Positions 7,598 through 16,583 of a stretch of DNA of 34,853 bases are shown here, piece by piece. Both the position numbers and the translations under genes were made by a program. The notes under the pieces are model-generated. The model saw nothing but the letters and a program-made list of their open reading frames with translations, did not search any database and was not told the DNA's origin. Origin of the DNA: Acidobacteriota bacterium (GTDB lineage Bacteria; Acidobacteriota; Thermoanaerobaculia; Multivoradales; J023); NCBI GenBank assembly GCA_003697015.1, contig RFGL01000148.1:1-34853 (forward strand), given 5' to 3'. How positions within the stretch are numbered: position 1 is the stretch's first letter; every line of letters starts with the position of its first letter.

Positions 7598-10500
7598 TTA
7601 CTTCGTCAGCGGGCACGTCGCCCTCGCCATGGCGAGACCGTCGACGCTGCCTTTGAGTTTGAAGTGCAGCTCGGCCGTCTGCTTATCGGCGAGGCTGCCT
7701 TCTCCGGCGCTGACCTTCACCTTGTAGGTCAGCGGATCCCCGTCGACCCAGCCGGCGCCCACGGGCTGGACCTCGAAGGTGACGCCCTCGGGCGCCTTCT
7801 TCACCTCGACCTCGGGCTCGGCGGCGGCGCGGGAGAAGGCCGGGAAGCCCTCCTTGACCTTGAGCGGGAAGGTGAAGGTGACTTCGTCGCCGACCTTGAC
7901 GGCTTCCTTGTCGTCGCAGCTCACCCGCACCTTGGCATCTTCCGGCTTGGCATAGAAGACGGCGGTCGCGTCGCCGGTGGTGGCGGCGATCTCCGGCCGC
8001 GGGCTCGACGGCCGCAGGTAGACCGCCAGCGCCGCCTCCATCGCCGCGCCGCTCGCCGGCTTCTTCTTCGCATCGCCGCCGCAGAGCTTCGCCACCTCGA
8101 AGGTGGCGCTGAAGCTCCGCACGTCCCCCTGCTTCACCGGCACGCTGGCGTAGGTCCAGCCGCAGCCGACGGCGGCGCTCTTGAGCCCGAGCTCGATCCT
8201 GGCGTGGCCGGCGGGCAGCCGGCCCTTGACCAGGTTGAGCGTGACCTTCACTTTGTCGCCGCTCGCCACCAGCCGCGGCCCGGCGAAGGCGACGTCCAGC
8301 TTCACCCCCTGGGGCGGATGGACGGTGACCTCGCTCACCAGCACCACGCCGTCGCTGGTCCACAGCCGCACCGGCACGCCGTCGCGCGCCGTGCCGTCGA
8401 CGTTGACCGGCTCCTTGACCGGATCGAAGGTGGCCACCACCCCGGCCATGTTGGGCAGGATCTCGACCCGGTCGCTGAGCTGGTTGCCGAGGGTGACCCG
8501 GGTGCTGCGCCACAGGTTCTCCCCCATCACCAGGAAGCGCGCCGCTTGGCCCTGGCGCACCTCGCGCGCGTCGTAGTGGTAGACCACCGGCTCGCGGCGG
8601 GTGGCGATGGCGTCGGTCACCGCACCGAGATCGCGCGGCAGCTGCACGAGGTACTCTTTCTCCTCAAAGGCCAGGGCCTCGCCCTTCTTGGGCTGCCACC
8701 TGGCCTTCACCGTCACCCGCGCTCGATCCCACCAGCCGGGAACCACCAGGGAGCCAGCGAGGGCGTTCTGGATCGGCACGTGGGCATAGCCCTCCTCGAC
8801 GTCGGTCCAGCGGCTGATGAAGGGGATGCCCTTCCTGTCCTTGTCGATCTTGAATTTGGGCCCGATCAGCCACCCCAGCTGGGCGACGTCTTGCAGGTCG
8901 CCGTTCGGTCCGCCGTTGTTGCCGTCGCTCCGGGTGAAGCCGACCACCAGGGGTTGGCGGCTGATGGCGTTCATCAGCACCTGGCTCTGGCGGATGATCG
9001 ACAGGGCCCCCTTCGCCCCCACCCCGCCCTTGAGCAGGCTCAGGGCGGCGGTCAGCTCCGAAGCGCGGCGATTCGACGCCACGTCGGAGAGGCGCTGCAC
9101 CGACTCTTTGGGGGTGGCGGCGTAGGCGTAGACCGAGTGCAGCTCCTCGATTGTCGCCTTGAACTTGGTCTTGCCGGCGCAGCATTCCTTGACCTCGATG
9201 AAATACGGCTGCGTGACGGAAACCTCTTCGATCTTGGCGTACGTATCCAGGCCCCACTCGATCCACTCGCCGCGGATGTGGGAGAGGAGCATCAGGTCGA
9301 GGGCTTGGCGGCGATGGCGCAGCTCGGTCTCATGATCGCCTTTGGCGCAGTCCTTGGCCACCAAGCCGACGATCGCCGCGAGCAGGGCGTCCAAGTCCTT
9401 GACCCCGTCCGGGCTCAGGCTGTCGAGTGCGAGGTCAAGAGCCTGTGCGCAGAGCTGCTCGGCGTCCTCACGGTTGTCGGATGGATCATGATCGAAGAGA
9501 TTGCCGAGAAGAGAAAGGGCATCGCGCCCGGGCGCTACGCAGCGCTGCCACTCCTTATAAAGATCATCCACTGAAATCGTAAGGTCGGCGAAGCAATCGT
9601 TCTTCGCCGAGCACTTGAAGAAGTGACGGATGATCCCGAGGCGGGCGGCGGGCTCGAGGGCGCAGCGCTCGATCGGATTCTTCTCGCAGCCCTGAGAGCG
9701 CGCCCGGCGGCCGAGGAAGAGCTCGTTCAGCCCGCGCTGGACGTAGCGCCGCCAGTCGTCGTAGAGCTGGTCGTAGAAGTCGCCGTCGAGCTCCGGCGGC
9801 TCGACCTCGAGCTCGACCACCGCCCAGGCATCTACGTTTTTGCGCGGCAGGACGGTGGCGTCGACGTTGAAGCGGTAGAAGGTGTGGCCGCGGACGTCGT
9901 GACGGTCGTCGAGCTGGTTCTCGAAGATCTCGTTGCGGATCTCCTCCCGGTAGGCCAGGCGGTCGCGCAGGCGGTCGACCGGCGACGCCTTGGCGGCGGT
10001 CTCGTGGGGCTCGGGCTGGGCCAGGGACTTGGCGAATTCGTCGTCCGTCAGACGCTTGAGGAGGGCCTCGAAGGCGGCGTTCGACGGATCCTGGAGAAGG
10101 TCCGCCGGCTGCGACGGCGGGCCGCCGTTCGCCTCGTTGGCGGCTGGGGCCGTGGTGTCGTCCCCGCCCTCGCCCTCCGCACCTCCTCCACCGTCGCCGC
10201 CGGCGTCCGCCGTCTTGGCGCCGTTCGACGCACCGTTGCCGTTGCGGAAATCGCGCAGCTCCTTGAGCTTGCCGAGCACCGCCAGGCGGTGCTCGAGGCG
10301 GGCGAGCTGCTCCTCGCGCTCCAGGCCGGCGAGGAAGGCCTGGCTCTGAGCGTCGTAGACCGCTCCCTGATTGGGATCGAGCGACACCGCGAGCTGGCCG
10401 ACCAGGCCCGCCAGGCTGCGGGTGTCGATCTGGCCCTGAAAGTCGAAGGGCACCTCGTCGGATTTGTCCAGCTCGGCCATCAGCCAGCGCTCCTGCCTGA

Positions 10501-10687
10501 GCCGATCGTTGACCAGCCGCTCGCGGGTGACGATCTCCGGGCTGCCGACGAAAATCTCGCCGTACTTCTTGCTCGCTTTCTCCGGATTGAGCTGCTGCTC
10601 GGCGCCGGCGGCGCCGGCCAGGAGCGTGGCGGCGAGGAGGAGGATCAGGAGCTCCTTCAGGAGCGGTTGCGGTCGTGGGTTCTGCAT
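7598..10687 (-). CDS. Large exported protein of unknown function, 1029 aa
   Basis: Signal peptide (LLILLLAATLLAGAAGAEQ); low-complexity linker; C-terminal segments look like IPT/TIG or Ig-like beta domains. Confidence 0.8.
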   Translation of the reverse strand: MQNPRPQPLLKELLILLLAATLLAGAAGAEQQLNPEKASKKYGEIFVGSPEIVTRERLVNDRLRQERWLMAELDKSDEVPFDFQGQIDTRSLAGLVGQLAVSLDPNQGAVYDAQSQAFLAGLEREEQLARLEHRLAVLGKLKELRDFRNGNGASNGAKTADAGGDGGGGAEGEGGDDTTAPAANEANGGPPSQPADLLQDPSNAAFEALLKRLTDDEFAKSLAQPEPHETAAKASPVDRLRDRLAYREEIRNEIFENQLDDRHDVRGHTFYRFNVDATVLPRKNVDAWAVVELEVEPPELDGDFYDQLYDDWRRYVQRGLNELFLGRRARSQGCEKNPIERCALEPAARLGIIRHFFKCSAKNDCFADLTISVDDLYKEWQRCVAPGRDALSLLGNLFDHDPSDNREDAEQLCAQALDLALDSLSPDGVKDLDALLAAIVGLVAKDCAKGDHETELRHRRQALDLMLLSHIRGEWIEWGLDTYAKIEEVSVTQPYFIEVKECCAGKTKFKATIEELHSVYAYAATPKESVQRLSDVASNRRASELTAALSLLKGGVGAKGALSIIRQSQVLMNAISRQPLVVGFTRSDGNNGGPNGDLQDVAQLGWLIGPKFKIDKDRKGIPFISRWTDVEEGYAHVPIQNALAGSLVVPGWWDRARVTVKARWQPKKGEALAFEEKEYLVQLPRDLGAVTDAIATRREPVVYHYDAREVRQGQAARFLVMGENLWRSTRVTLGNQLSDRVEILPNMAGVVATFDPVKEPVNVDGTARDGVPVRLWTSDGVVLVSEVTVHPPQGVKLDVAFAGPRLVASGDKVKVTLNLVKGRLPAGHARIELGLKSAAVGCGWTYASVPVKQGDVRSFSATFEVAKLCGGDAKKKPASGAAMEAALAVYLRPSSPRPEIAATTGDATAVFYAKPEDAKVRVSCDDKEAVKVGDEVTFTFPLKVKEGFPAFSRAAAEPEVEVKKAPEGVTFEVQPVGAGWVDGDPLTYKVKVSAGEGSLADKQTAELHFKLKGSVDGLAMARATCPLTK

Positions 10688-10858
10688 CGTGGCCTCCGGC
10701 TGGCGATCGGTTGCGGCTTCGCCGCCGCCGCCCGGCGGCGGCGTGGGAGGGCGAAGCTTCAGAGCTTGAGACGGACGCGATCAGCGATTTTCCCGTCGCT
10801 CTACCTCAACCAGCTGCCGGAGGGAGGCGATCGCGGACAAGAAAGTCGCCCCTGCCCC

Positions 10859-12007
10859 TCACCCCGGCTCGACGCGGCGCAGCAGAATCGAGAGCCAGGG
10901 GCGGGCGTCGATCGCCGGGTCGGGGCGGAAGCGGTGGTTGGAGCGGATCTCGAGGGTGGCGAAGGGGCCGTCGCCGGCGGGGACGGCGACCTCGCAGGGA
11001 TAGGCGCCGGGGCGCGGGATCGGCAGCCGGGCGAGGCGCCGGCCGGCGTGGCGGAGGGTGACGGCGAAACCGCCGGCGGGCGCGTCCACCGCCTCGAAGA
11101 GGAGCCGCGCCCGCCGCCAGCGCCGCGGCACCACGGCGTAGGCACGGCGCGTCAGCCAGCCGTCGGCATAGACCGGGCCGCGGCGCGCCAGGCGGCCCAT
11201 CCAGCCCTCCACCACCCGGCACAGGGGGTGGGCGAAGGGGGCGGGCAGGCGGGCGCGGAGGTCGCGGTGCAGGGTGTCGAGGGCGTAGAGCTTGACCCCC
11301 GGAGTCCAGAAGCGACCGCTCCAGCGCCGCGCCAGGCGGCCGAGCTCGCCGATCCGCCGCCAGCCGCCGGTGGCGGTCTTGGTGGCGCCGTAGACCCGGC
11401 TCTGCGCGAGGACGTCGTCCACCGCCAGCACCTCCGCCCGCGCCGCCAGCTCGAGCCACAGGTTCCAGTCCATCGCCCAGTTGAGCCCCGCGTCGAGATA
11501 GCCGATTTCCTCCACCAGCCGGCGGCGGAAGAAGGTCGCCGGCTGCAGCACGTAGTCGAGCATGTGGATCAGCCGCCAGAGGGAGAAGGGCTCCCACTCG
11601 GCGAAGGGGCCGATCGTCCGGCCGTCCTGGTCGACGATCTCGCCGCGGCCGTAGACCAACCCGACCTCGGGGTGGGCCTCGAGGTGGGCCACCGCCTTCG
11701 ACACCGCGCCGGGGAGGTAGACGTCGTCCGCATTGAGCCAGGCGACGACGTCGCCGCGGGCGCGCCGCAACCCCTTGTTGATGGCGTCGGACTGGCCGCG
11801 GTCCTTCCCGCTCAGCCAGCGCAGGCGGGGATCGCGCGCCGCGTACTCGCGCAGCACTTCCAGAGTACCGTCGCGCGAGCCGCCGTCGATCACCCACAGC
11901 TCGAGGTGGGGGTAATCCTGCCCCAGGACGCTGTCGAGCGCCCGGGGCAGAAAGGGCCCCTGATCGAGGGACGGCGTCACCACCGTCACCCACGGCCTGC
12001 CGCTCAT
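10859..12007 (-). CDS. Family 2 glycosyltransferase with C-terminal extension
   Basis: VTVVTPSLDQGPFLPRALDSVLGQDYPHLELWVIDGGSRDGT, AWLNADD. Confidence 0.92.
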   Translation of the reverse strand: MSGRPWVTVVTPSLDQGPFLPRALDSVLGQDYPHLELWVIDGGSRDGTLEVLREYAARDPRLRWLSGKDRGQSDAINKGLRRARGDVVAWLNADDVYLPGAVSKAVAHLEAHPEVGLVYGRGEIVDQDGRTIGPFAEWEPFSLWRLIHMLDYVLQPATFFRRRLVEEIGYLDAGLNWAMDWNLWLELAARAEVLAVDDVLAQSRVYGATKTATGGWRRIGELGRLARRWSGRFWTPGVKLYALDTLHRDLRARLPAPFAHPLCRVVEGWMGRLARRGPVYADGWLTRRAYAVVPRRWRRARLLFEAVDAPAGGFAVTLRHAGRRLARLPIPRPGAYPCEVAVPAGDGPFATLEIRSNHRFRPDPAIDARPWLSILLRRVEPG

Positions 12008-12134
12008 CGCGTCCTCCGCCTTCGCCGACGACCCACGTCGTGATCCCGAGGCCCGATTCCCTGCTTTGCTCCGCTTGCCACACGGTCAGAGGCCGGAAGA
12101 ATACGGCGTAGCGGATAGGGTGAACGGCTGATCT

Positions 12135-12211
12135 TGGTACGGCTGGAGGGACTCGAACCCCCGACCTAGGGTTTAGGAAACCCCCGCTCTATCCAGCTGA
12201 GCTACAGCCGC
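12135..12211 (-). tRNA. tRNA-Arg (anticodon CCT), CCA encoded
   Basis: Reverse complement GCGGCTGTAGCTCAGCTGGATAGAGC...GGGGTTTCCTAAACCCT...GGGGTTCGAGTCCCTCCAGCCGTACCA; anticodon loop TTCCTAA. Confidence 0.95.
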
Positions 12212-12237
12212 ACGGGATGAGATTGTACCAGCAGCGG

Positions 12238-12753
12238 TCAATAGCGGATCAGGGACTGCACGTCGTAGCCGGCGAGTCGCTTGCGGCCTTCGAGGAAGGT
12301 GAGCTCGACGACGAAGCCGAGGCCGGCGACGTCGGCGCCGCAGGCGCGGACGAGCTCGGCGGTGGCGCGGGCGGTGCCGCCGGTGGCGACCAGGTCGTCG
12401 ACGATCAGCACCCGCTCGCCCTCGGCGACGGCGTCGCGGTGCATCTCCAGGCGATCGCTGCCGTACTCCAGCTCGTAGCTCTGGGAGACGGTCTGGGCCG
12501 GCAGCTTGCCGGGCTTGCGCACCGGCACGAAGCCGACGCCGAGCTGGTAGGCGAGCTGCAGGCCGAAGAGAAAGCCGCGCGACTCGATGCCCACCACCTT
12601 GTCGATCTCGTGGCCGGCGAAGAGGCCGGCGAAGCGATCGAGGGCCAGACGCAGGGCCTGGGGATTCTTCAGCAGGGTGGTGATGTCGTAGAAGAGGATG
12701 CCCGGCTTGGGGAAGTCGGGGATTTCGCGGATGTGCCGTTTGAGGTCGTCCAT
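12238..12753 (-). CDS. apt: Adenine phosphoribosyltransferase
   Basis: [46 protein letters not shown]. Confidence 0.96.
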   Translation of the reverse strand: MDDLKRHIREIPDFPKPGILFYDITTLLKNPQALRLALDRFAGLFAGHEIDKVVGIESRGFLFGLQLAYQLGVGFVPVRKPGKLPAQTVSQSYELEYGSDRLEMHRDAVAEGERVLIVDDLVATGGTARATAELVRACGADVAGLGFVVELTFLEGRKRLAGYDVQSLIRY

Positions 12754-12759
12754 GGTCGT

Positions 12760-13053
12760 TCAAGCGGTCGGACGGATGGTGAAGTCGGTCCACGGCCCGG
12801 GCTCGATCGCCTCTTCGTCGATGCCGTCGACCCGCGCCGCGGGGGGGCCCTGTCGCAGGGCCTCGCGGAAGGCGTCGAGCACCGCCGGAGAGCCGGCCGC
12901 CGCGGCTTCGACGCTGCCGTCGCGCCGGTTGCGCACCCAGCCGGTGACGCCCAGTCGCTCGGCGGTGCGGCGGGTGAACCAGCGGAAGGCGACGCCCTGG
13001 ACCCGCCCGCGGATGGTATAACGCCGCGCCGCCAGCGCGCTGCCGTCAGTCAT
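12760..13053 (-). CDS. acyP: Acylphosphatase
   Basis: YTIRGRVQGVAFRWFTRRTAERLGVTGWVRNRRDGSVEA. Confidence 0.94.
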   Translation of the reverse strand: MTDGSALAARRYTIRGRVQGVAFRWFTRRTAERLGVTGWVRNRRDGSVEAAAAGSPAVLDAFREALRQGPPAARVDGIDEEAIEPGPWTDFTIRPTA

Positions 13054-13672
13054 CCCCCACCTCCACCGCCTGGCGGGCGACGCTGCCGGCGCGCCGCGCG
13101 ATGAGGTAGTAGCCCACCGCCAGCAGGACGAGAAAGGCGATGGTCAGGAGCCCCAGGTAGTCGTCGATGAAGCTCTTGATCGGCTCGCCGAAGGCATAGA
13201 TCAACGCCGCCACGGCGAAGAATCGCAGGCTGCGGGCGACGAGGGAGGCGAGAAGGAAGGTCTTGAAGTCGATGGCGAAGGCGCCGCCGGAGATGGTGAA
13301 GAGCTTGTAGGGCAAGGGGGTGAGGCCGCCGGCCCCGGTCGCCCAGGCGTTGTAGCGATCGTAGTAGGAAGCCACCGCCTGCACGTGGGCGGGCTTGAAC
13401 AGGCGCCGCAGCAGGGGCCGGCCGCCGACGTAGCCCAGGCCGTAGCCGAAGGCGCCGCCGAGCACCGAGCCGGCGGTGCACAGGAGGGCGAAGTAGAAGG
13501 AGCGCTGCGGGTCGCCCAGGCAGAGAGCGATGAGCAGCACGTCCGGCGGCACCGGGAAGACGCTGCTCTCGGCGAAGGCGATGGCGAAGAGGGCCCAGTC
13601 GCCGTAGGGGGTGCGGGCGAAGCTCTCCACCCAGGCCAGCAGATCATGCAGCAGCTGATGCAGATAGTCCAT
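13046..13672 (-). CDS. VTT/DedA (YqaA-like) family membrane protein
   Basis: FAIAFAESSVFPVPPDVLLIAL, GSVLGGAFGYGLGYVGG, multiple TM segments; ATG at 13672 preferred over longer ORF. Confidence 0.88.
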   Translation of the reverse strand: MDYLHQLLHDLLAWVESFARTPYGDWALFAIAFAESSVFPVPPDVLLIALCLGDPQRSFYFALLCTAGSVLGGAFGYGLGYVGGRPLLRRLFKPAHVQAVASYYDRYNAWATGAGGLTPLPYKLFTISGGAFAIDFKTFLLASLVARSLRFFAVAALIYAFGEPIKSFIDDYLGLLTIAFLVLLAVGYYLIARRAGSVARQAVEVGDD

Positions 13673-13727
13673 GACGTCGAAGCTCGCCTCCCATGGTAGC
13701 GGCGCGGCGCCTCGCGGTCGAGAGGCG

Positions 13728-14399
13728 CTAGCGCTCGGCGACGGCGTCCTCCGGGCGGTAGCCGTGGCGGCCGACCAGGGGCACGAAGACCACCGACTCC
13801 CCCACCTCGCGTTCGACCTCCTCCCCCCGCTTGACGTAACGCACCAGGTGCTGGCGGCGGCGGTCACCCTCGGGCACCACCAACACCCCGCCGTCGCGCA
13901 GCTGCTCGACCAGCGGCGGCGGCACCCGGCCGGCGGCGGCGGCGGTGACCAGGATGCGGTCGAAGGGCGCCACCTCGCTCCAGCCGACGGTGCCGTCGAA
14001 GACCTGGATCTTGACGTTGGTCAACCCCAGCTCGCGGATGCGGGCGATGGCCTGACGGGCCAGGTCGCCGATGCGCTCCATGGAGAAGACGAAGCGGGCC
14101 AGGCGGGCGAGGATGGCGGTCTGGTAGCCCGAGCCGGTACCGATCTCGAGCACTTTGTGCTCCGGTCCCAGGTCGAGCAGCTCGGTCATCCGCGCCACTA
14201 CCCAGGGCTGGGAGATGGTCTGCTGATGGCCGATCGGCAGGGCGTAGTCGCCGTAGGCCTGACTCAAGAGGTAGGAGCCGCTGACGAAACGGTGCCGCGG
14301 CACGGCGCCGATCGCCGCCAGCACCCGCTCGTCGCGGATGCCGCCGGCGCGCAGGCTCTGCACCAGGCGGGCGCGGGCGAAGTCGTAGTCGCGGCTCAT
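13728..14399 (-). CDS. pcm: Protein-L-isoaspartate O-methyltransferase
   Basis: ISQPWVVARMTELL, VLEIGTGSGYQTAILARL, VTAAAAGRVPPPLVEQLRDGG. Confidence 0.95.
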   Translation of the reverse strand: MSRDYDFARARLVQSLRAGGIRDERVLAAIGAVPRHRFVSGSYLLSQAYGDYALPIGHQQTISQPWVVARMTELLDLGPEHKVLEIGTGSGYQTAILARLARFVFSMERIGDLARQAIARIRELGLTNVKIQVFDGTVGWSEVAPFDRILVTAAAAGRVPPPLVEQLRDGGVLVVPEGDRRRQHLVRYVKRGEEVEREVGESVVFVPLVGRHGYRPEDAVAER

Positions 14400-15160
14400 C
14401 ACTCGGCGGCAGCCGGGCTGGGGGCGAGGCGGCCGGCGAGATGCCGGTAGCGCTCGAGCCCGGCGTAGTCGGTGAGGTCGAGGTGGAGAGGGGTGATGGA
14501 GACGTACCCCTGGCTCAAGGCCGCCTGGTCGGTGCCCGGTTCCTCCTCCCACTCCGGCTCGCCGCCGATCCAGTAGTAGGTACGGCCGCGGGGATCGGTC
14601 TTGGCGACCACGGTCTGGCGATAGTAGCGGCGGGCGAGCTTGCCCAGTCGCACGCCGCGGTAGGGGCCGGCGGGGAAGTTGACGTTCAGATGCAGGTCGG
14701 ATGGCAGGCCGTCGTCGATCAGGGTTGCCAGCAGCCGGCGGGCGAAGTCGGCGGCGCGCTCGAACGAACAACCCTCCGCCACTTCCTGGCTGAAGGCGAT
14801 CGCCGGGAGCTTCTGCAACCGGGCCTCGAAGGTGGCGCTGACGGTGCCGGAGTAGGTGACGTCGTTGCCCAGATTGAGACCGACGTTGATGCCCGAGGCG
14901 ACGACGTCCGGGGGCTCTTCCTTGAGCAGGCCCTGCACCGCGAGGTTGACGCAATCGGTGGGGGTGCCGTCGACCGCGTACCAGTGCTCGCGCACCTGCC
15001 GGATGCGCAGCGGCCGGTGCAGGGTGAGGGAGTGGCCGCTGGCCGACTGCTCGCGGTCGGGAGCGACGACCACCACCCGGCCGAGCTCCCCCAGGGCCTC
15101 GGCGAGGAGCTTGAGGCCCTCGGAGAAGATGCCGTCGTCGTTGGTCACCAGGACGTTCAC
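14399..15160 (-). CDS. surE: 5'/3'-nucleotidase SurE
   Basis: VNVLVTNDDGIFSEGLKLL, VVAPDREQSASGHSLTL, SGINVGLNLGNDVTYSGTVSATFEA; GTG start at 15160. Confidence 0.95.
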   Translation of the reverse strand: MNVLVTNDDGIFSEGLKLLAEALGELGRVVVVAPDREQSASGHSLTLHRPLRIRQVREHWYAVDGTPTDCVNLAVQGLLKEEPPDVVASGINVGLNLGNDVTYSGTVSATFEARLQKLPAIAFSQEVAEGCSFERAADFARRLLATLIDDGLPSDLHLNVNFPAGPYRGVRLGKLARRYYRQTVVAKTDPRGRTYYWIGGEPEWEEEPGTDQAALSQGYVSITPLHLDLTDYAGLERYRHLAGRLAPSPAAAE

Positions 15161-16053
15161 GCGCCGCTCCCTTCTTCGTTCGCCTCGCCCAGGTAGCGGC
15201 CGACGATCGGCGCCAGGCGACGGCGGGTGGCTGCGGGCACGGCGGCCGGATCGGTGATCAGGGCGTAGCGCAAGGCGTCGCGGCAGGCGCAGTCGCCGGC
15301 CTCCCCCGCCGCCAGCGCCGCCACCGCCCGGCGGACGATCGCCTGCCCCATGGCGGCGTTCTGGCGCAGCACCTCGAGCACCGCGTGGACCTCGACGTCG
15401 TCCTCCTCCTGATGCCAGCAGTCGTAGTCGGTGACCATCGCCAGGGTGCCGTAGCAGATCTCCGCCTCGCGCGCCAGCTTGGCCTCCTGCAGGTTGGTCA
15501 TGCCGATGACGTCGACGCCCCAGGCCCGGTAGACGTGGGATTCGGCGCGGGTGGAGAATTGCGGCCCCTCCATGCACAGGTAGGTGCCGCCGCGGTGCAC
15601 CGTCGCTCCCGCCGATTCCGCCGCCGCCGCCAGCAGATCGAGCAAGGCCGGGCACACCGGATCGGCGAGGGAGACGTGGGCGACCAGGCCGTCGCCGAAG
15701 AAGGTGTCCGGCCGGTGGCGGGTGCGGTCGAAGAACTGGTCCGGGATCACCACGTCGGTCGGTGCGTAGCGCCGTCGCATCGAGCCCACCGCCGACACCG
15801 ACAGGATGCGCTCGACCCCCAGGAGCTTGAAGCCGAAGAGGTTGGCGCGGAAGTTGAGCTCGGACGGCATCAGCCGGTGACCGCGCCCGTGGCGGGCGAG
15901 AAAGGCCACCCGCACGCCCTCGAGCTCGCCGAGCACGTAGGCGTCGCTCGGCGCTCCGAACGGCGTCTCGAGCCGCTGCTCGTCGCGTACTTGAAGCCCC
16001 TCCATGGCGTAGAGCCCGCTGCCGCCGATGACCCCGATCGTCGCTTCGCTCAT
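15157..16053 (-). CDS. mtnP: S-methyl-5'-thioadenosine phosphorylase
   Basis: IGVIGGSGLY, FLARHGRGHRLMPSELNFRAN, MEGPQFSTRAESHVYRAWGVDVIGMTNLQEAKLAREAEICY. Confidence 0.94.
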   Translation of the reverse strand: MSEATIGVIGGSGLYAMEGLQVRDEQRLETPFGAPSDAYVLGELEGVRVAFLARHGRGHRLMPSELNFRANLFGFKLLGVERILSVSAVGSMRRRYAPTDVVIPDQFFDRTRHRPDTFFGDGLVAHVSLADPVCPALLDLLAAAAESAGATVHRGGTYLCMEGPQFSTRAESHVYRAWGVDVIGMTNLQEAKLAREAEICYGTLAMVTDYDCWHQEEDDVEVHAVLEVLRQNAAMGQAIVRRAVAALAAGEAGDCACRDALRYALITDPAAVPAATRRRLAPIVGRYLGEANEEGSGA

Positions 16054-16133
16054 CTCGTCGCGTCTCCTCTGCAGCCGTTCGACCGCGGGGCGAGACTATA
16101 CCGGAACCGCCGCCGCGTCGGCGACCCCGGCCG

Positions 16134-16194
16134 GCGAAGACCCCGGCACCTGCGAAGACCCCGGCACCTGCCACCTGCGAAGACCCCGGCACCT
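16134..16194. repeat. Three copies of 18-bp GCGAAGACCCCGGCACCT
   Basis: 16134-16151, 16152-16169, 16177-16194, identical. Confidence 0.9.
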
Positions 16195-16250
16195 TTCAGC
16201 CGGCCCGATCCGTCGCCGCTCGTCTTCCGGCAACTCCCTGACGTCAAACC

Positions 16251-16318
16251 ACTTGTGAAGTCCCTGGCACCTTTCCAGGCACCGCACCTTTCCAGGCACC
16301 TTGACGGGCACCTTGACG
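16251..16318. repeat. Related intergenic repeats: ACTTGTGAAGTCCCTGGCACCT, then GCACCTTTCCAGGCACC x2 and GGGCACCTTGAC-type units
   Basis: Direct reading. Confidence 0.8.
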
Positions 16319-16348
16319 GGCGCGCAGAAAAGCCACAAAAATGCGTCT

Positions 16349-16540
16349 ATGCGCACTACCATCGATCTTCCGGACGAGCGCTTCCGCCAGGCCAAGGTCC
16401 GCACCGCGTCTCCTCCGGCGTCTTCGGTCCCCGCCTGTGGACCGACGCCTACCTCGCCGCCCTCGCCGCCGGCTGCCGACGCGTTTCCTTCGACGACGAC
16501 TTCGCCCGCTTCCCCCACCTCAGCCTCCTGCGCCTGAGGA
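16349..16540 (+). pseudogene. Degraded vapBC toxin-antitoxin remnant (VapB N-terminus and VapC PIN C-terminus, out of frame, middle missing)
   Basis: Frame 2: MRTTIDLPDERFRQAKVRTAS; frame 1: FGPRLWTDAYLAALAAGCRRVSFDDDFARFPHLSLLRL. Confidence 0.8.
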
Positions 16541-16583
16541 CCCGAGAACAAGCCTGCAAGCACCTCTCAACCTGCTGGCATCA

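Noticed and set aside
9623-12043. 806-aa plus-strand ORF
   Set aside because: Antisense to the 1029-aa exported protein and the GT2 gene, both with coherent domains or signal peptide on the minus strand.
12135-12211. tRNA-Arg as an integration site for a mobile island
   Set aside because: No integrase, no duplicated tRNA 3' end found in the window, and flanking genes look chromosomal.
16301-16537. Intact 78-aa protein
   Set aside because: Only the first ~21 codons are VapB-like; the rest is an out-of-frame reading of the VapC tail, so called as pseudogene.
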